A stretch of DNA of 64,000 bases from an uncultured Lachnospiraceae bacterium (GCA_958402795.1 CATXUX010000001.1:99142-163141), one strand, 5' to 3'; shown: positions 8,655-17,898, counted from the stretch's first letter. Program-made: numbers and translations. Notes: generated from the sequence alone by a model not told the origin.

Positions 8655-8684
8655 AGCCACAGCAATGTGGCTCTTCCTTTTGTA
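8655..8684 (+). terminator. hairpin between rRNA methylase and binding-protein genes
   Basis: GAGCCACA and TGTGGCTC arms around a 4-nt loop (CAGC/AATG region), then TTCCTTTT on the plus strand. It lies just past the stop of the minus-strand methylase gene; the minus-strand side lacks a T run, so its role there is doubtful. Confidence 0.4.
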
Positions 8685-8694
8685 AACCAAATCC

Positions 8695-9840
8695 TCATTT
8701 TTCCAGACTGCACACCGTCTCTATCCCATCTGTCCACGGGAACATATCCACCGGCTGTATCTGTCTCACCCGATACTGGTTCTTTGTCAGATATTTCAGA
8801 TCGCGCGCCAGTGTTTCAGGATTGCATGACACATACACAACTTTCTGTGGTCCTAACTTTATCACGGACTGCAGAAATTTCACATTGCTCCCCGCACGCG
8901 GAGGATCCATAAATACAACGTCCGCTTTCTCGTTCTGACGCGCCATTGCTGACATGAACTCCCCTGCGTCTCCCTGTCGGAACTCTACATTTTTGGTTCC
9001 GTTTTCTTTTGCATTCTGCCGTGCGTCCCGCACTGCATCGGGATTCAATTCCACACCGATTACCTTTTTCGCACGCTTTGCTGCGATCAGGCTGATCGTC
9101 CCGATCCCACAGTAAGCGTCGATCACCGTCTCACTCCCTCTCAGGCCTGCAAAATCCATCGCCGTCTGATACAGCACTTCCGTCTGCACCGGATTGACCT
9201 GATAAAATGATTTCGGAGAGATACGGAATGTGCAGCCGCAGAGAGTATCCCGGATAAACCCTTTTCCGTATATCGTTTCCTCCCGGTCTCCCAGTACCAT
9301 GCTCGTCCTTTTATTGTTGATATTCATCACAACAGTCGTAATTTCCGGATGCTTCCTGCGCAGTGCTTTCACAAAATTATTTTTCGATGGAAAAACCGGC
9401 GAGGCCAGTACAAGTACAACCATAACTTCTCCGCTTGAGAATCCGCGGCGAACCAGTACGTGCCGCAGCAGTCCATACCCGGTATCCTCATCGTAAGTTT
9501 TGATTTTAAAAGACTTCAGCATCTCCCGGATCGTGCGGATAATTTCCTGACTCTTCTGATCTTCGATCAGACAATGTTCTACCGGCACAACCCTGTGGCT
9601 GTTCGCTTCATATGTGCCTGATATCACATTTCCTCTGCGGTCCCGGTCAAACACAGCATGTACTTTATTTCGATAATAATACGGATCCTCCATCCCAATG
9701 ATCGGACTAACCCTGCAAAACGGATTCAAAAGGCTTTCTTCCCGCCGCTGTTTCTTCTCTAACTGCTCCTGATAATCCATCCCCTGATACTGGCAGCCGC
9801 CACATTTTTTTACCACATTACATTTCTTCTCTGTTTTCAT
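8695..9840 (-). CDS. 23S rRNA (uracil-5-)-methyltransferase, RlmD/RumA family
   Basis: An S-adenosylmethionine-dependent enzyme that methylates C5 of a uridine in 23S rRNA, or of tRNA (TrmA-like relatives). The conserved parts are KKCGGCQYQ near residue 10 (cysteines of a 4Fe-4S site), SPKSFYQVNPVQTEVLY, DAYCGIGTISLIAAKRAKKVIGVE (SAM site), DPPRAG and YVSCNPETLARDL with the catalytic Cys. The ATG at 9840 is chosen because AGGAAA directly precedes it. The protein starts almost at the cysteine motif and so lacks the N-terminal TRAM RNA-binding domain present in many relatives. The exact target nucleotide is not determined by sequence. Confidence 0.9.
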   Translation of the reverse strand: MKTEKKCNVVKKCGGCQYQGMDYQEQLEKKQRREESLLNPFCRVSPIIGMEDPYYYRNKVHAVFDRDRRGNVISGTYEANSHRVVPVEHCLIEDQKSQEIIRTIREMLKSFKIKTYDEDTGYGLLRHVLVRRGFSSGEVMVVLVLASPVFPSKNNFVKALRRKHPEITTVVMNINNKRTSMVLGDREETIYGKGFIRDTLCGCTFRISPKSFYQVNPVQTEVLYQTAMDFAGLRGSETVIDAYCGIGTISLIAAKRAKKVIGVELNPDAVRDARQNAKENGTKNVEFRQGDAGEFMSAMARQNEKADVVFMDPPRAGSNVKFLQSVIKLGPQKVVYVSCNPETLARDLKYLTKNQYRVRQIQPVDMFPWTDGIETVCSLEK

Positions 9841-9958
9841 TTTCCTGCCACCCCAAATATGCATAATAACTTCCCAAATTATACCACACCTTTTGCTGAT
9901 TAAACAGTGAAATCACAGCACTGTTGTATGGAAAATAATTTGATATTTTATCTTTCTA

Positions 9959-10010
9959 TTGACATCAGTTATCTCTTATGTATATAATGTACTTGTTCAA
10001 TAAGTACATT
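9959..10010 (+). promoter_or_regulatory. promoter and palindromic GntR operator
   Basis: TTGACA (9959-9964) and TATAAT (9983-9988) are 18 bp apart. A perfect 9-bp inverted repeat, AATGTACTT (9986-9994) and AAGTACATT (10002-10010) with a 7-bp spacer, overlaps the -10 box and the start of transcription. Its placement and symmetry point to autorepression by the GntR regulator encoded next. Confidence 0.85.
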
Positions 10011-10025
10011 ATGTGGAGGAGACTT

Positions 10026-10403
10026 ATGGAGATTATTATTAGCAATAATGTCAATAAACCGATCTATGAGCAGATTACTTCACAGATTAAAGCAATGATC
10101 ATGAGTGGGGAATTACAGGCAGGCGAAGCGATTCCCTCCATGAGAGCATTGGCGAAATCCATTCATGTCAGTGTGATCACGGTTCAGAAAGCCTACGAAG
10201 ATCTGCAAAGAGATGGTTTTATTGAAACAACAGTCGGCAGAGGGAGTTTTGTATCGGCACGAAATAAGGAATTTTATCAGGAAGAGCAACAACGGATTGC
10301 AGAAGAACACTTGCAGGCTGCCGCCGAGATCGGCAGGACAAGTAATATTTCCCTGCAAAAACTGATAGAATTGCTGACATTATTTTATGAGGAGGACGAA
10401 TAG
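10026..10403 (+). CDS. GntR-family regulator, YtrA subfamily
   Basis: A 125-residue regulator from the ATG at 10026, chosen because GGAGGAG lies 7 bp before it; the longer frame would start inside the operator. Residues 1-70 are the winged helix of the GntR family (PIYEQITSQIKAMIMSGELQAGEAIPSMRALA, then VSVITVQKAYEDLQRDGFIETTVGRGSFV). The C-terminal effector part is only about 50 residues, which is diagnostic of the YtrA subfamily that regulates adjacent ABC transporters. It heads an operon with an ATPase and a permease and carries an operator on its own promoter. Confidence 0.92.
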   Translation: MEIIISNNVNKPIYEQITSQIKAMIMSGELQAGEAIPSMRALAKSIHVSVITVQKAYEDLQRDGFIETTVGRGSFVSARNKEFYQEEQQRIAEEHLQAAAEIGRTSNISLQKLIELLTLFYEEDE

Positions 10404-10404
10404 T

Positions 10405-11271
10405 ATGAAACATATTTTAGAATTGCAAAATGTCTCTAAAACATTTCCACATTCCGATTTTTCTCTGCAAAACGTATCCTTTTCCTTGCCTTATGGAACA
10501 ATTATGGGATTCGTCGGGAAAAACGGAGCGGGAAAGACCACCACAATCGGCTGCATATTAAATACGCTCTCGAAGAATTCGGGAACGGTAAAGCTATTTG
10601 GAAAAGAAATCACGGACGATGATGTAGATTTGAAAGAAAACATAGGTGTTGTGTATGACGGGAATAATTTTCCGGAATATTTAACCGCAAAGCAATTAGA
10701 GGGCATCATGCAGGGCGTTTACAGGAAATGGGACAAGAAATTATTTTATGACTATTTAAAACGTTTTTCCCTTCCGACAAACCAAAAAACCGGTACTTTT
10801 TCAAAGGGTATGACTATGCAGTTAGCAATAGCGGCCGCTCTGGCGCACCATCCGTCTCTTTTGATTCTGGATGAAGCCACAAGCGGATTAGATCCGGTTA
10901 TGCGTGATGATATACTGGATGGCTTTCTTGATTTTGTACAGGAAGAAAATCATGCGGTGCTTCTCTCTTCTCACATTACAAGCGATTTAGAAAAGATTGC
11001 GGATTATATCACATTTATCCATAACGGACAAATTATCTTAACCGCATCGAAAGATGACCTGATATATCACTATGCAGTCATGCGCTGTAGGAAAAATCAA
11101 TTTGAAGCATTGGACAAAAAGGATATTCTTGCATACAGAAAAAGAGATCTGCAAATTGACGTATTAGTTGCGGATGGCGAAAAAGCAGGAAAAAAATATA
11201 AAGATATTGTGATCGACCATGTTTCTATTGATGAAATCATGCTGTTATTGGTAAAGGGGGAACGGGTATGA
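10405..11271 (+). CDS. ABC transporter ATP-binding protein (YtrB-like)
   Basis: The cytoplasmic ATPase of an ABC-2-type transporter, 288 residues from the ATG at 10405. Walker A is GKNGAGKTT near residue 37, the signature is FSKGMTMQLAIAAALAHHP, Walker B is LLILDEATSGLDP and the H-loop is SSHITSD. The signature is SKGM rather than SGGQ, normal for this subfamily. GGAGGACG precedes the ATG, just past the regulator stop. The last 80 residues are a regulatory tail. It overlaps the permease gene by ATGA, so the two are translationally coupled. Substrate unknown; YtrA-type operons often respond to cell-wall antibiotics. Confidence 0.93.
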   Translation: MKHILELQNVSKTFPHSDFSLQNVSFSLPYGTIMGFVGKNGAGKTTTIGCILNTLSKNSGTVKLFGKEITDDDVDLKENIGVVYDGNNFPEYLTAKQLEGIMQGVYRKWDKKLFYDYLKRFSLPTNQKTGTFSKGMTMQLAIAAALAHHPSLLILDEATSGLDPVMRDDILDGFLDFVQEENHAVLLSSHITSDLEKIADYITFIHNGQIILTASKDDLIYHYAVMRCRKNQFEALDKKDILAYRKRDLQIDVLVADGEKAGKKYKDIVIDHVSIDEIMLLLVKGERV

Positions 11272-11924
11272 CAGGACTTTTAAAAAATAATTTCTATGCG
11301 TCCGTTGCGAATGCAAAGATCTTTTCTGTTGCAATGGTAATTTTCGGAATTGCGGTGGTTTATCTGGATAATGACAGCCGCACGCTCCTGCTTGCATATT
11401 TATTGATTAGTATGGTCGGTTTTCCGGCAAATGCAATTGCCGGTATGCGGAAGGAATACGGTTCAAAATGGTGCAAATATAAACTGACGTTTCCATTAAA
11501 GCGGAAAGAAATTGTGGGGAGTTATTTTTTGAGTCAGTTGGTATGGCTTCTGGTCGGCATCCTGTTTGCAGGTGCTTGTGTGAGCCTTTCTATCTGTATC
11601 CATGGTTTTCCTTTTGACAGAAACACTGATGTTTTCATGGCGTTTACCATTGGTATCAGCATGAGCTTATTTATGGGAGCCGTGTTTTATCCCTTCTTTT
11701 ACTTGGGCGGGGAAGAGAGAAATGAAGTGATTTTCATTTTAAGCCTGTTATGTGCTGTTGTAATGATCGCGGGCGCGACTGCCGCAATTAATTGTGCTTT
11801 AGGGCCAAATCCGACCACACCGGAAGTTATCATCGGAGCGGTGATTATCCTGTGCCTGTCGGGCATCACCTTTGTTGTATCGTATTTCTTAACTGTAAAT
11901 ATCTTTCAGAAAAAAGAATTTTGA
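11268..11924 (+). CDS. ABC-2 transporter permease
   Basis: A 218-residue integral membrane protein with about six hydrophobic helices (residues 15-35, 39-58, 85-112, 120-142, 153-175, 185-210). The GMRKEYGSKWCKYKLTFPLKRKEIVGSYF segment between the second and third helices is typical of the ABC2_membrane_5 type permeases that pair with YtrB-like ATPases. It is the last gene of the GntR operon and starts inside the stop of the ATPase gene. No terminator of good quality follows; a GAGACGA/TCGTCTC hairpin sits near 11967-12000 without a T run. Confidence 0.88.
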   Translation: MTGLLKNNFYASVANAKIFSVAMVIFGIAVVYLDNDSRTLLLAYLLISMVGFPANAIAGMRKEYGSKWCKYKLTFPLKRKEIVGSYFLSQLVWLLVGILFAGACVSLSICIHGFPFDRNTDVFMAFTIGISMSLFMGAVFYPFFYLGGEERNEVIFILSLLCAVVMIAGATAAINCALGPNPTTPEVIIGAVIILCLSGITFVVSYFLTVNIFQKKEF

Positions 11925-12168
11925 TGAAGAGATTTTCCGTGCAAATCCAAACGCAAAAAATCCAAGAGACGATGTGATTCGCATGAGTCATGTCGTCTCC
12001 GTAAGCAGCAAACTGATTTGACCATATCCCTGCTGCTCTGCCAGTCTTTTTATTCCATCCAGCGCTTCCTCTTTTGTGTAATTGTGCTCTGCCCCTTCTC
12101 TCGTTCCAAGTTTCTGTTTCACATTATAGCAAAAGACTTGTCAATCCACAATATGATTTACATTTCCC
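11925..12168. other. intergenic stretch without recognised gene
   Basis: Between the permease gene and the mgtE promoter I see only a GAGACGA...TCGTCTC hairpin (about 11967-12000). No open frame has a convincing ribosome site. Confidence 0.5.
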
Positions 12169-12197
12169 TTGACATTCTTATGTTCTTGTCTTACAAT
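12169..12197 (+). promoter_or_regulatory. promoter of the M-box/mgtE transcript
   Basis: TTGACA (12169-12174) and TACAAT (12192-12197) with a 17-bp spacer, a few bases upstream of the riboswitch. Confidence 0.8.
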
Positions 12198-12203
12198 AAC
12201 ATG

Positions 12204-12448
12204 GACGACAGAGAGGATCTGTCACTCGGTAGGTGAGGTTACCACAGGGATCTGGATTTTTCCTGAGATTGCTGCCGCAGAATTGTGGAGACACAACGCG
12301 CTGGCCAGCAGGCGATGTCGAGAAGGCATCACCTAACGCAATTGATATATGCCTTGTGATACTAAAGCTTGAACGGTGGATTTTATTTTTTATGAATCAG
12401 ATTTCATAGGTTTTATTATTTCCCATCGTTCAGGATGGGTTTTTTTAT
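12204..12448 (+). promoter_or_regulatory. M-box (ykoK) magnesium riboswitch with terminator
   Basis: The leader carries the M-box hallmarks: GGTAGGTGAGGTTACCAC near the 5' end, then GCTGCCGCAGAATTGTGGAG, a CTGGCCAGCAGGCGATGTCGA segment in pieces, CATCACCTAACGCAATTG, and a closing strand before ACTAAAGCTT. Downstream, CCCATC and GATGGG (12422-12439) form a terminator with seven T residues; GAACG/CGTTC (near 12374 and 12426) can form the competing antiterminator. Mg2+ binding to the aptamer favours termination and lowers mgtE expression. Family recognition is by conserved sequence blocks; I could not compute the fold. Confidence 0.88.
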
Positions 12449-12546
12449 TGTATAGAAAGGTGGTGAGGTTATGGACTCTGGAGCCGGTTATCACTCGCGA
12501 TGCTTTATAAGAAAACAACAAATAACTACATACAGGAGGTATCTTT

Positions 12547-13881
12547 ATGATGGACAAAGATGTTTTTGTAAAGCTCCTTGCGCAGCGTCAGTACAAAGCG
12601 GTAAGGAGTATTCTGGATGTCATGAATGCAGTGGACATAGCCTCACTGCTTCTGGATCTTGACGGGAAAGAACTTGCCGTTGCTTTCCGGCTGATTCCAA
12701 AGGATAAAGCCGCGGAAGTATTTTCAAACATGAATCATTCCATGCAGACATACCTGGTGGAAATATTTTCCGAAAAAGAGCTGCGTGAACTGCTCGATGA
12801 CCTTTACATGGACGATACGGTAGATATACTGGAAGAACTTCCGGCAAATCTGGTTACACGGATTCTGAACACGGTCAGTCCGCAGGATCGGACTACGATC
12901 AATAAGCTGCTGGACTATCCGGAAGACAGTGCGGGAAGTATTATGACAACAGAATATGTAGATCTGAAACCGGACTGGACGGTTGCGCAGTCGATGGCAC
13001 ACATCAAGGCAACCGGGATTCACAAGGAGACGATCTATACCTGTTATGTGACTGAGCAGCGCAAACTCCTGGGGATTGTGACTGCAAAAGACCTGATGAC
13101 GACAGAGGACGATGTCAAAATCCGGGATCTGATGGAGACCGAGACCATTACCGTACATACACATACCGATAAGGAAGATGTTGCCCGGACATTCCGCAAA
13201 TATGATTTTCTTGCGCTTCCGGTCGTAGATGCAGGAGAATTTCTTGTCGGTATCGTCACATTCGACGACGCAATGGACGTTATGGTTGACGAGGCGACGG
13301 AAGACTTCTCAAAGATGGCTGCGATCACCCCGAATGAAAAGACATATTTTGAGACGCCGGTTCTTGCCCATGCAAAAAGCAGGATTCCATGGCTGTTGGT
13401 ACTGATGTTTACTTCCATCATTACCGGAACGATTATTACAAAATATGAAAATGCATTTGCACAGGTTCCGATCCTGGTATCCTTTATTCCCATGCTGATG
13501 GATACCGGAGGAAACTGTGGTTCTCAGGCGTCGACTCTGATCATTCGCGGTATCGCGCTGGATGAAATCCACTTTCAGGATATCCTCCTCGCCATCTGGA
13601 AGGAGTTCCGGGTATCCCTCGTCGTGGGAGCCACCCTCGCTGTGGCAAACGGACTACGTATCCTGATCCAGTATCGTGATCCGCAACTTGCCATTGTGAT
13701 TGCGCTCTCGCTGATCTTCACGATCATAATCGCCAAGATCATCGGCTGTGTTCTTCCGCTGTGTGCCAAACGGATCGGTCTGGATCCCGCGCTCATGGCT
13801 TCTCCGCTGATCACAACCGTAGTCGACACCTGCTCAATCCTCGTTTACTTTGGTGTTGCAACACAAGTTTTTCAATTATAG
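12547..13881 (+). CDS. mgtE: magnesium transporter MgtE
   Basis: A 444-residue Mg2+ channel/transporter of the inner membrane. Residues 1-125 are the MgtE N domain (helical repeats, including IPKDKAAEVFSNM and LPANLVTRILNTVSPQDR). Residues 130-255 are the two CBS domains (SIMTTEYVDLKPDWTVAQSMAHI; ETITVHTHTDKEDVARTFRKYDFLALPVVD) that sense Mg2+. The C-terminal 165 residues hold five membrane helices with the conserved PMLMDTGGNCGSQASTLIIRG pore motif and PLITTVVDTCSILVYF. CAGGAGGT precedes the ATG. Regulation by the M-box just upstream agrees with the function. Confidence 0.97.
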   Translation: MMDKDVFVKLLAQRQYKAVRSILDVMNAVDIASLLLDLDGKELAVAFRLIPKDKAAEVFSNMNHSMQTYLVEIFSEKELRELLDDLYMDDTVDILEELPANLVTRILNTVSPQDRTTINKLLDYPEDSAGSIMTTEYVDLKPDWTVAQSMAHIKATGIHKETIYTCYVTEQRKLLGIVTAKDLMTTEDDVKIRDLMETETITVHTHTDKEDVARTFRKYDFLALPVVDAGEFLVGIVTFDDAMDVMVDEATEDFSKMAAITPNEKTYFETPVLAHAKSRIPWLLVLMFTSIITGTIITKYENAFAQVPILVSFIPMLMDTGGNCGSQASTLIIRGIALDEIHFQDILLAIWKEFRVSLVVGATLAVANGLRILIQYRDPQLAIVIALSLIFTIIIAKIIGCVLPLCAKRIGLDPALMASPLITTVVDTCSILVYFGVATQVFQL

Positions 13882-13900
13882 ATTTTCTTTTCAACACAAC

Positions 13901-13952
13901 AAAGAAGTCTCTAAAGCAACTCAATCGTTTCTACCTTAGAGACTTCTTTTTA
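13901..13952. terminator. bidirectional terminator between mgtE and ilvE
   Basis: AAAGAAGTCTCTAA pairs with TTAGAGACTTCTTTTT. The plus side ends in a clean T run and the minus side in TTCTTTGTTG, so it probably serves the convergent mgtE and ilvE transcripts. Confidence 0.8.
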
Positions 13953-13977
13953 TTATGCAGATAAATCTGCTTTTTTC

Positions 13978-15003
13978 TTATTCAATCACATGGATCCAGC
14001 CTTCCGGTGCTTCAATATGTCCCATCTGGATCCCGGTCAGGGTATCATACAGCTTCTGGGTCACCGGTCCCATTTTCTCCATGCCGCTCGGGAAGCAGAT
14101 TTCTTCACCATGGTTTACAACCTTTCCTACCGGTGAGATTACCGCTGCGGTTCCGCACAGTCCGCACTCTGCGAAATCCCGAATCTCGTCAAAGTATACT
14201 TCCCTCTCTTCTACTTCCAGTCCGAGATAATGTTCTGCTACATACATAAGAGAGCGTCTGGTGATCGACGGCAGGATCGTATCGGAATGCGGCGTAACAA
14301 TCTTGTTATCCTTCGTCACAAACAAGAAGTTGGCTCCTCCGGTTTCTTCTACTTTTGTTCTGGTCGCAGAATCCAGATACATGTTCTCATCGAATCCATT
14401 TGCATGTGCCGTCACGATCGCATGCAGGCTCATCGCATAATTCAGTCCCGCCTTGATGTGTCCGGTTCCATGCGGCGCCGCGCGATCGAAGTCCGATACA
14501 CAGATCGTCAGCGGCTTTGCACCGCCCTTAAAGTACGGGCCAACCGGTGTACAGAACACCCGGAACTGGTACTCATCTGCAGGCTTTACTCCGATTACCG
14601 AATTGCTTCCAAACATATACGGACGGATATACAATGTCGCGCCGGAGCCATACGGCGGAACATATGCCGCGTTCGCCTTCACCACCTGATCTACTGCGTC
14701 AAGGAAGCGCTCTGCAGGAAATACAGGCATCTCCAGTCTCTTCGCGGAATCCATCAGACGTGAAGCATTTAAATCCGGACGGAAGGTCACGATATGACCA
14801 TCTTCTGTCGTATATGCCTTCAGTCCCTCAAACACGGTCTGTGCATACTGCAGAACTCCGGCACATTCATTGATCACAATATTTGCGTCATCTGTCAACC
14901 GGCCGTCATCCCATGCGCCATCCTTATAATCTGACACGTAGCGCTGGTCTGTCACTATATAGCCGAACCCAAGATTCTCCCAGTCAATATTCTTTTTCTC
15001 CAT
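13978..15003 (-). CDS. ilvE: branched-chain amino acid aminotransferase
   Basis: A pyridoxal-phosphate enzyme of fold type IV that transaminates the 2-keto acids of valine, leucine and isoleucine. The ATG at 15003 (MEKKNIDWENLGF) is chosen for GGAGGAG six bases upstream; 341 residues is the usual length. Family marks are YAQTVFEGLKAY, RLEMPVF, LYIRPYMFGS, GTGHIKAGLNYA with the PLP lysine, LDSATRTKVEETGGANFLFV and CGTAAVISPVG near the C-terminus. It lies downstream of ilvB-ilvN on the same strand, with about 125 bp between, so it is in the branched-chain region and may be partly co-transcribed. Confidence 0.96.
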   Translation of the reverse strand: MEKKNIDWENLGFGYIVTDQRYVSDYKDGAWDDGRLTDDANIVINECAGVLQYAQTVFEGLKAYTTEDGHIVTFRPDLNASRLMDSAKRLEMPVFPAERFLDAVDQVVKANAAYVPPYGSGATLYIRPYMFGSNSVIGVKPADEYQFRVFCTPVGPYFKGGAKPLTICVSDFDRAAPHGTGHIKAGLNYAMSLHAIVTAHANGFDENMYLDSATRTKVEETGGANFLFVTKDNKIVTPHSDTILPSITRRSLMYVAEHYLGLEVEEREVYFDEIRDFAECGLCGTAAVISPVGKVVNHGEEICFPSGMEKMGPVTQKLYDTLTGIQMGHIEAPEGWIHVIE

Positions 15004-15129
15004 CTGTATCTCCTCCATTCCATACAAAGCACATCAAACGATTCTGTGGATCGTAACTTTTTTATCGTTCAAATTATAATACGATTCCATATAAAAAACA
15101 AGAGTGCGCTCTACTTTTTTTGTTTGCTA

Positions 15130-15639
15130 TCATCTCTCCATCATACTGATGGATTCGATCCCCACGCTTCCGCCGCGGACAACCTCGATATTCTTGTATT
15201 CTTCTTTGAGCAGTTTCACCACTGCATCGTTCTTCGTTGCCGTCTGGACGAACTCCAGAAGAACGCTGTCTCTCCCGTAATCGATCACTCTCGCTTTGAA
15301 AGTCTCCGCGATCTGGAACAATTCTGTCTTATCTTCCAGCGTACATTTTCTGACTTTGACGTACAGGATCTCCTTCATACGCACAAATACATCTGTAAAA
15401 TCAATGACTTTTATGACTTCTACCATCCGGTTCAACTGCTTTTTGATCTGTTCAAAGGTCTCGTCGTCGCTCACCGTCGCGATCGTCATGCGGGAAACCG
15501 TCGGATCCTCCGTCGTCCCGACCGTCAGGCTGTCCAGATTGTAAGATTTTGCAGAAAATAATCCGGAAATCTTGGAAAGAACGCCAACTTGATTTTCTAC
15601 ATATAATGAGATCCATCTTTTCTTAATACCACTTTCCAT
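15130..15639 (-). CDS. ilvN: acetolactate synthase small (regulatory) subunit
   Basis: The 169-residue regulatory subunit that binds the large subunit and gives it valine feedback control. The N-terminal ACT domain is clear (RWISLYVENQVGVLSKISGLFSAKSYNLDSLTVGTTEDPTVSRMTI). The C-terminal half has the second ferredoxin-like domain of the IlvH/IlvN family (ILYVKVRKCTLEDKTELFQIAETFKARVIDYG). AAGGAG precedes the ATG. It follows ilvB on the same strand after about 70 bp, in the order ilvB-ilvN-ilvE, all under the T-box leader. Confidence 0.95.
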   Translation of the reverse strand: MESGIKKRWISLYVENQVGVLSKISGLFSAKSYNLDSLTVGTTEDPTVSRMTIATVSDDETFEQIKKQLNRMVEVIKVIDFTDVFVRMKEILYVKVRKCTLEDKTELFQIAETFKARVIDYGRDSVLLEFVQTATKNDAVVKLLKEEYKNIEVVRGGSVGIESISMMER

Positions 15640-15711
15640 ATCCGTGTCTCCTTATCATAATTTCGATTCGTTTCCATTTTGCCGCTCCATATGTCCTTCA
15701 CTTCTGCCGCA

Positions 15712-17430
15712 TCAGCAGTCCAGAATCATCTCTTCGAGTGTTCCTCCCGGCTGGATCATCGGAAATACCATTTCTTCCGGATCAATGATAAATTCAATCA
15801 ATGTCGGCGTTTTCGTATTCTTTTTTGCTTCCTCAAACGCCGCGGCGATCTCTTCCGTTCTGGTCACACGAAGTCCTTTCGCCCCATAGCTTTCCGCCAG
15901 TTTCACAAAATCCGGCGTATACTCCGGCTTCTGTTCCCCGTTGGTTCTGCGCATCAGCGCACCGGCACGCAGATCGGTCATTCCATAACGTTTCCCATAG
16001 AATAACTTCTGCCACTGGCGGACCATGCCGAGATAGGTGTTATTAAATACACATAAAATAATAGGAAGCTCTTCCAGTACGGCAGTCGCAAATTCCTGAA
16101 TATTCATCTGCATACCGCCGTCTCCCGAAATCATAATCACCGGCGTGTCCGGATTTCCCAGCTTCGCACCGATCGCACCCGGAAAGCCATATCCCATCGT
16201 GCCGAGTCCGCCGGACATGATCAGCTTCTTTTTCTCTGTGATCTCCGCATACTGCGCCGTAAACATCTGGTGCTGCCCTACATCCGTCACAATGATCGCC
16301 TCGTCAAACTGACGGTTGATTTCCTCGATAATATCCTGCGGACCCATTGACCCCCGGTTCTTCATTTTCAGCGGATGTTCCTGTTTCCATACGTCAATCG
16401 TCTCCAGCCACTCTTTCGTATTGCAGGATTCCACATACTCGTTCATCTTTGTGACTGCTTCTTTCGCATCTGCCACGATCGGCACGTCTACGTGTATGTT
16501 TCTGGAAATGGACGCCGTATCAATATCGATATGGACGATCTGCGCCTTCGGAGCAAATGCATGGAGTTTTCCCGTAATCCGGTCATTAAACCGGGTACCG
16601 ATGGAAAACAGCAGATCACATTCACTCACTGCCATATTTGCCGCATATGCGCCATGCATCCCAAGATTTCCGATAAATAACGGGTGCGTTGTCGGAATCG
16701 CGCCGCGTCCCATCACGGTCGTTACCACAGGTACATTCGTCTTATCCACGACCTCGCGGAACACCTCATTTGCCCCCGCGATATTTACCCCGCCACCTGC
16801 AAGAAACAGCGGACGTTCTGCCTTATGCAGCATTTTGATCGCACGTTTCAACTGTCCGATGTGTACGCTTGTATTGGGCTTATATCCACGGATATTCACG
16901 CTCTTAGGATATTCGGCGCTTCCCAGTTCCGACATCACATCTTTCGGCAGATCGATCAGAACCGGCCCCGGTTTTCCGGTTCGTGCAATATAGAAGGCCT
17001 CTTTGATGATCCGTCCCAGATCTTCTCTGTTGCGGACCGTCACGCCATATTTTGTAATACTCCGTGTGATCCCAACGATATCCACTTCCTGAAATGCGTC
17101 ATTTCCGATCAGATGCCGCTCCACCTGCCCGGTAAAACACACAAGCGGGACACTGTCATAATTTGCTGTCGCCAGTCCGGTCACCAGATTCGTCGCGCCC
17201 GGTCCGCTGGTCACCAGACATACGCCAACCTTGCCGGTTGTCCGCGCGTAAGCGTCCGCCGCGTGTACCAATGCCTGCTCGTGACGGGGCAGGATCACCC
17301 GGATCTCGTTCTGCTTATACAATTCATCACTGATATTGATCGTGCAGGCTCCCGGGTATCCGAAGATCGTATCCACACCTTCTTCCCTCAATGCTTTCAC
17401 CAACAATTTGTTTCCTGAAATTTGTCTCAT
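15712..17430 (-). CDS. ilvB: acetolactate synthase large subunit
   Basis: The catalytic subunit of acetohydroxyacid synthase, first common step of branched-chain amino acid synthesis; uses thiamine diphosphate, Mg2+ and FAD. The ATG at 17430 (MRQISGNKLL) is chosen because GGAGGT lies about 10 bases before it; 572 residues is standard. The motifs are GYPGACTINISDELY, the catalytic-Glu region LPRHEQALVHAADAYART, the GPGATNLVTGLATA loop, the FAD region (GRGAIPTTHPLFIGNLGMHG) and the thiamine motif GDGGMQMNIQEFATAVLEELPI...NNTYLGMVRQWQ in pieces. Controlled by the T-box upstream. Confidence 0.97.
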   Translation of the reverse strand: MRQISGNKLLVKALREEGVDTIFGYPGACTINISDELYKQNEIRVILPRHEQALVHAADAYARTTGKVGVCLVTSGPGATNLVTGLATANYDSVPLVCFTGQVERHLIGNDAFQEVDIVGITRSITKYGVTVRNREDLGRIIKEAFYIARTGKPGPVLIDLPKDVMSELGSAEYPKSVNIRGYKPNTSVHIGQLKRAIKMLHKAERPLFLAGGGVNIAGANEVFREVVDKTNVPVVTTVMGRGAIPTTHPLFIGNLGMHGAYAANMAVSECDLLFSIGTRFNDRITGKLHAFAPKAQIVHIDIDTASISRNIHVDVPIVADAKEAVTKMNEYVESCNTKEWLETIDVWKQEHPLKMKNRGSMGPQDIIEEINRQFDEAIIVTDVGQHQMFTAQYAEITEKKKLIMSGGLGTMGYGFPGAIGAKLGNPDTPVIMISGDGGMQMNIQEFATAVLEELPIILCVFNNTYLGMVRQWQKLFYGKRYGMTDLRAGALMRRTNGEQKPEYTPDFVKLAESYGAKGLRVTRTEEIAAAFEEAKKNTKTPTLIEFIIDPEEMVFPMIQPGGTLEEMILDC

Positions 17431-17508
17431 ATATGAATTTACCTCCTTTTTCACAGAAGAACGGGCCCCCGGACATTCCTTATACCGAAAGGTTATATTT
17501 CCCTTGAT

Positions 17509-17892
17509 ACAAAGAAACGCCCCAAGCTGACCGTCAGCTTAGGGCGAATATGTGATCCGTGGTACCACCTAAATTCAGAGAATCTTCTCTGCACTCTGTC
17601 AGTACGGGAACGTCCTGCGCAGATCTCATTCTGCGTCTCGCCTTCCGATACTGCTCCCCGGTAACGTGGGGAAAACGTTGAAACCTACTTGAACCGTACT
17701 CCTTGTCTTCTGCGGAATTTCCGAAATACGTTTCGTTCAATCCACCGCTCAAAGGCTACTTCCATAATCCCTTCACGAAGATTCACACCTGCCATCTTCT
17801 CTCTTTGCTTCCGGAAATTATGTACTCCTCCTCATCACTGCATTTTCCGATTATAGTTCATTCTGCTTCGCTTGCGCATTCTCTTTAAGTTA
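17509..17892 (-). promoter_or_regulatory. T-box leader upstream of ilvBN
   Basis: The 14-nt T-box AGGTGGTACCACGG lies at 17557-17570 (minus strand), followed by a G+C-rich terminator (CGCCCTAAGCTGA/TCAGCTTGGGGCG, 17518-17546) with TTTCTTT. The Stem I apical stem GAAGAT/ATCTTC encloses a GGCAGGTGTGA loop, matching the usual GGTG-NGAA element. An ATTATGGAA segment after the apical stem is where a specifier would lie; AUU (Ile) is one candidate, but I could not fix the loop. It senses uncharged tRNA, most likely for a branched-chain amino acid given the genes controlled. Confidence 0.9.
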
Positions 17893-17898
17893 TTGCTT

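Noticed and set aside
12471..12662. 63-residue frame at the start of mgtE as a leader peptide
   Set aside because: It overlaps mgtE in another frame; the riboswitch explains the control and the frame runs into coding sequence.
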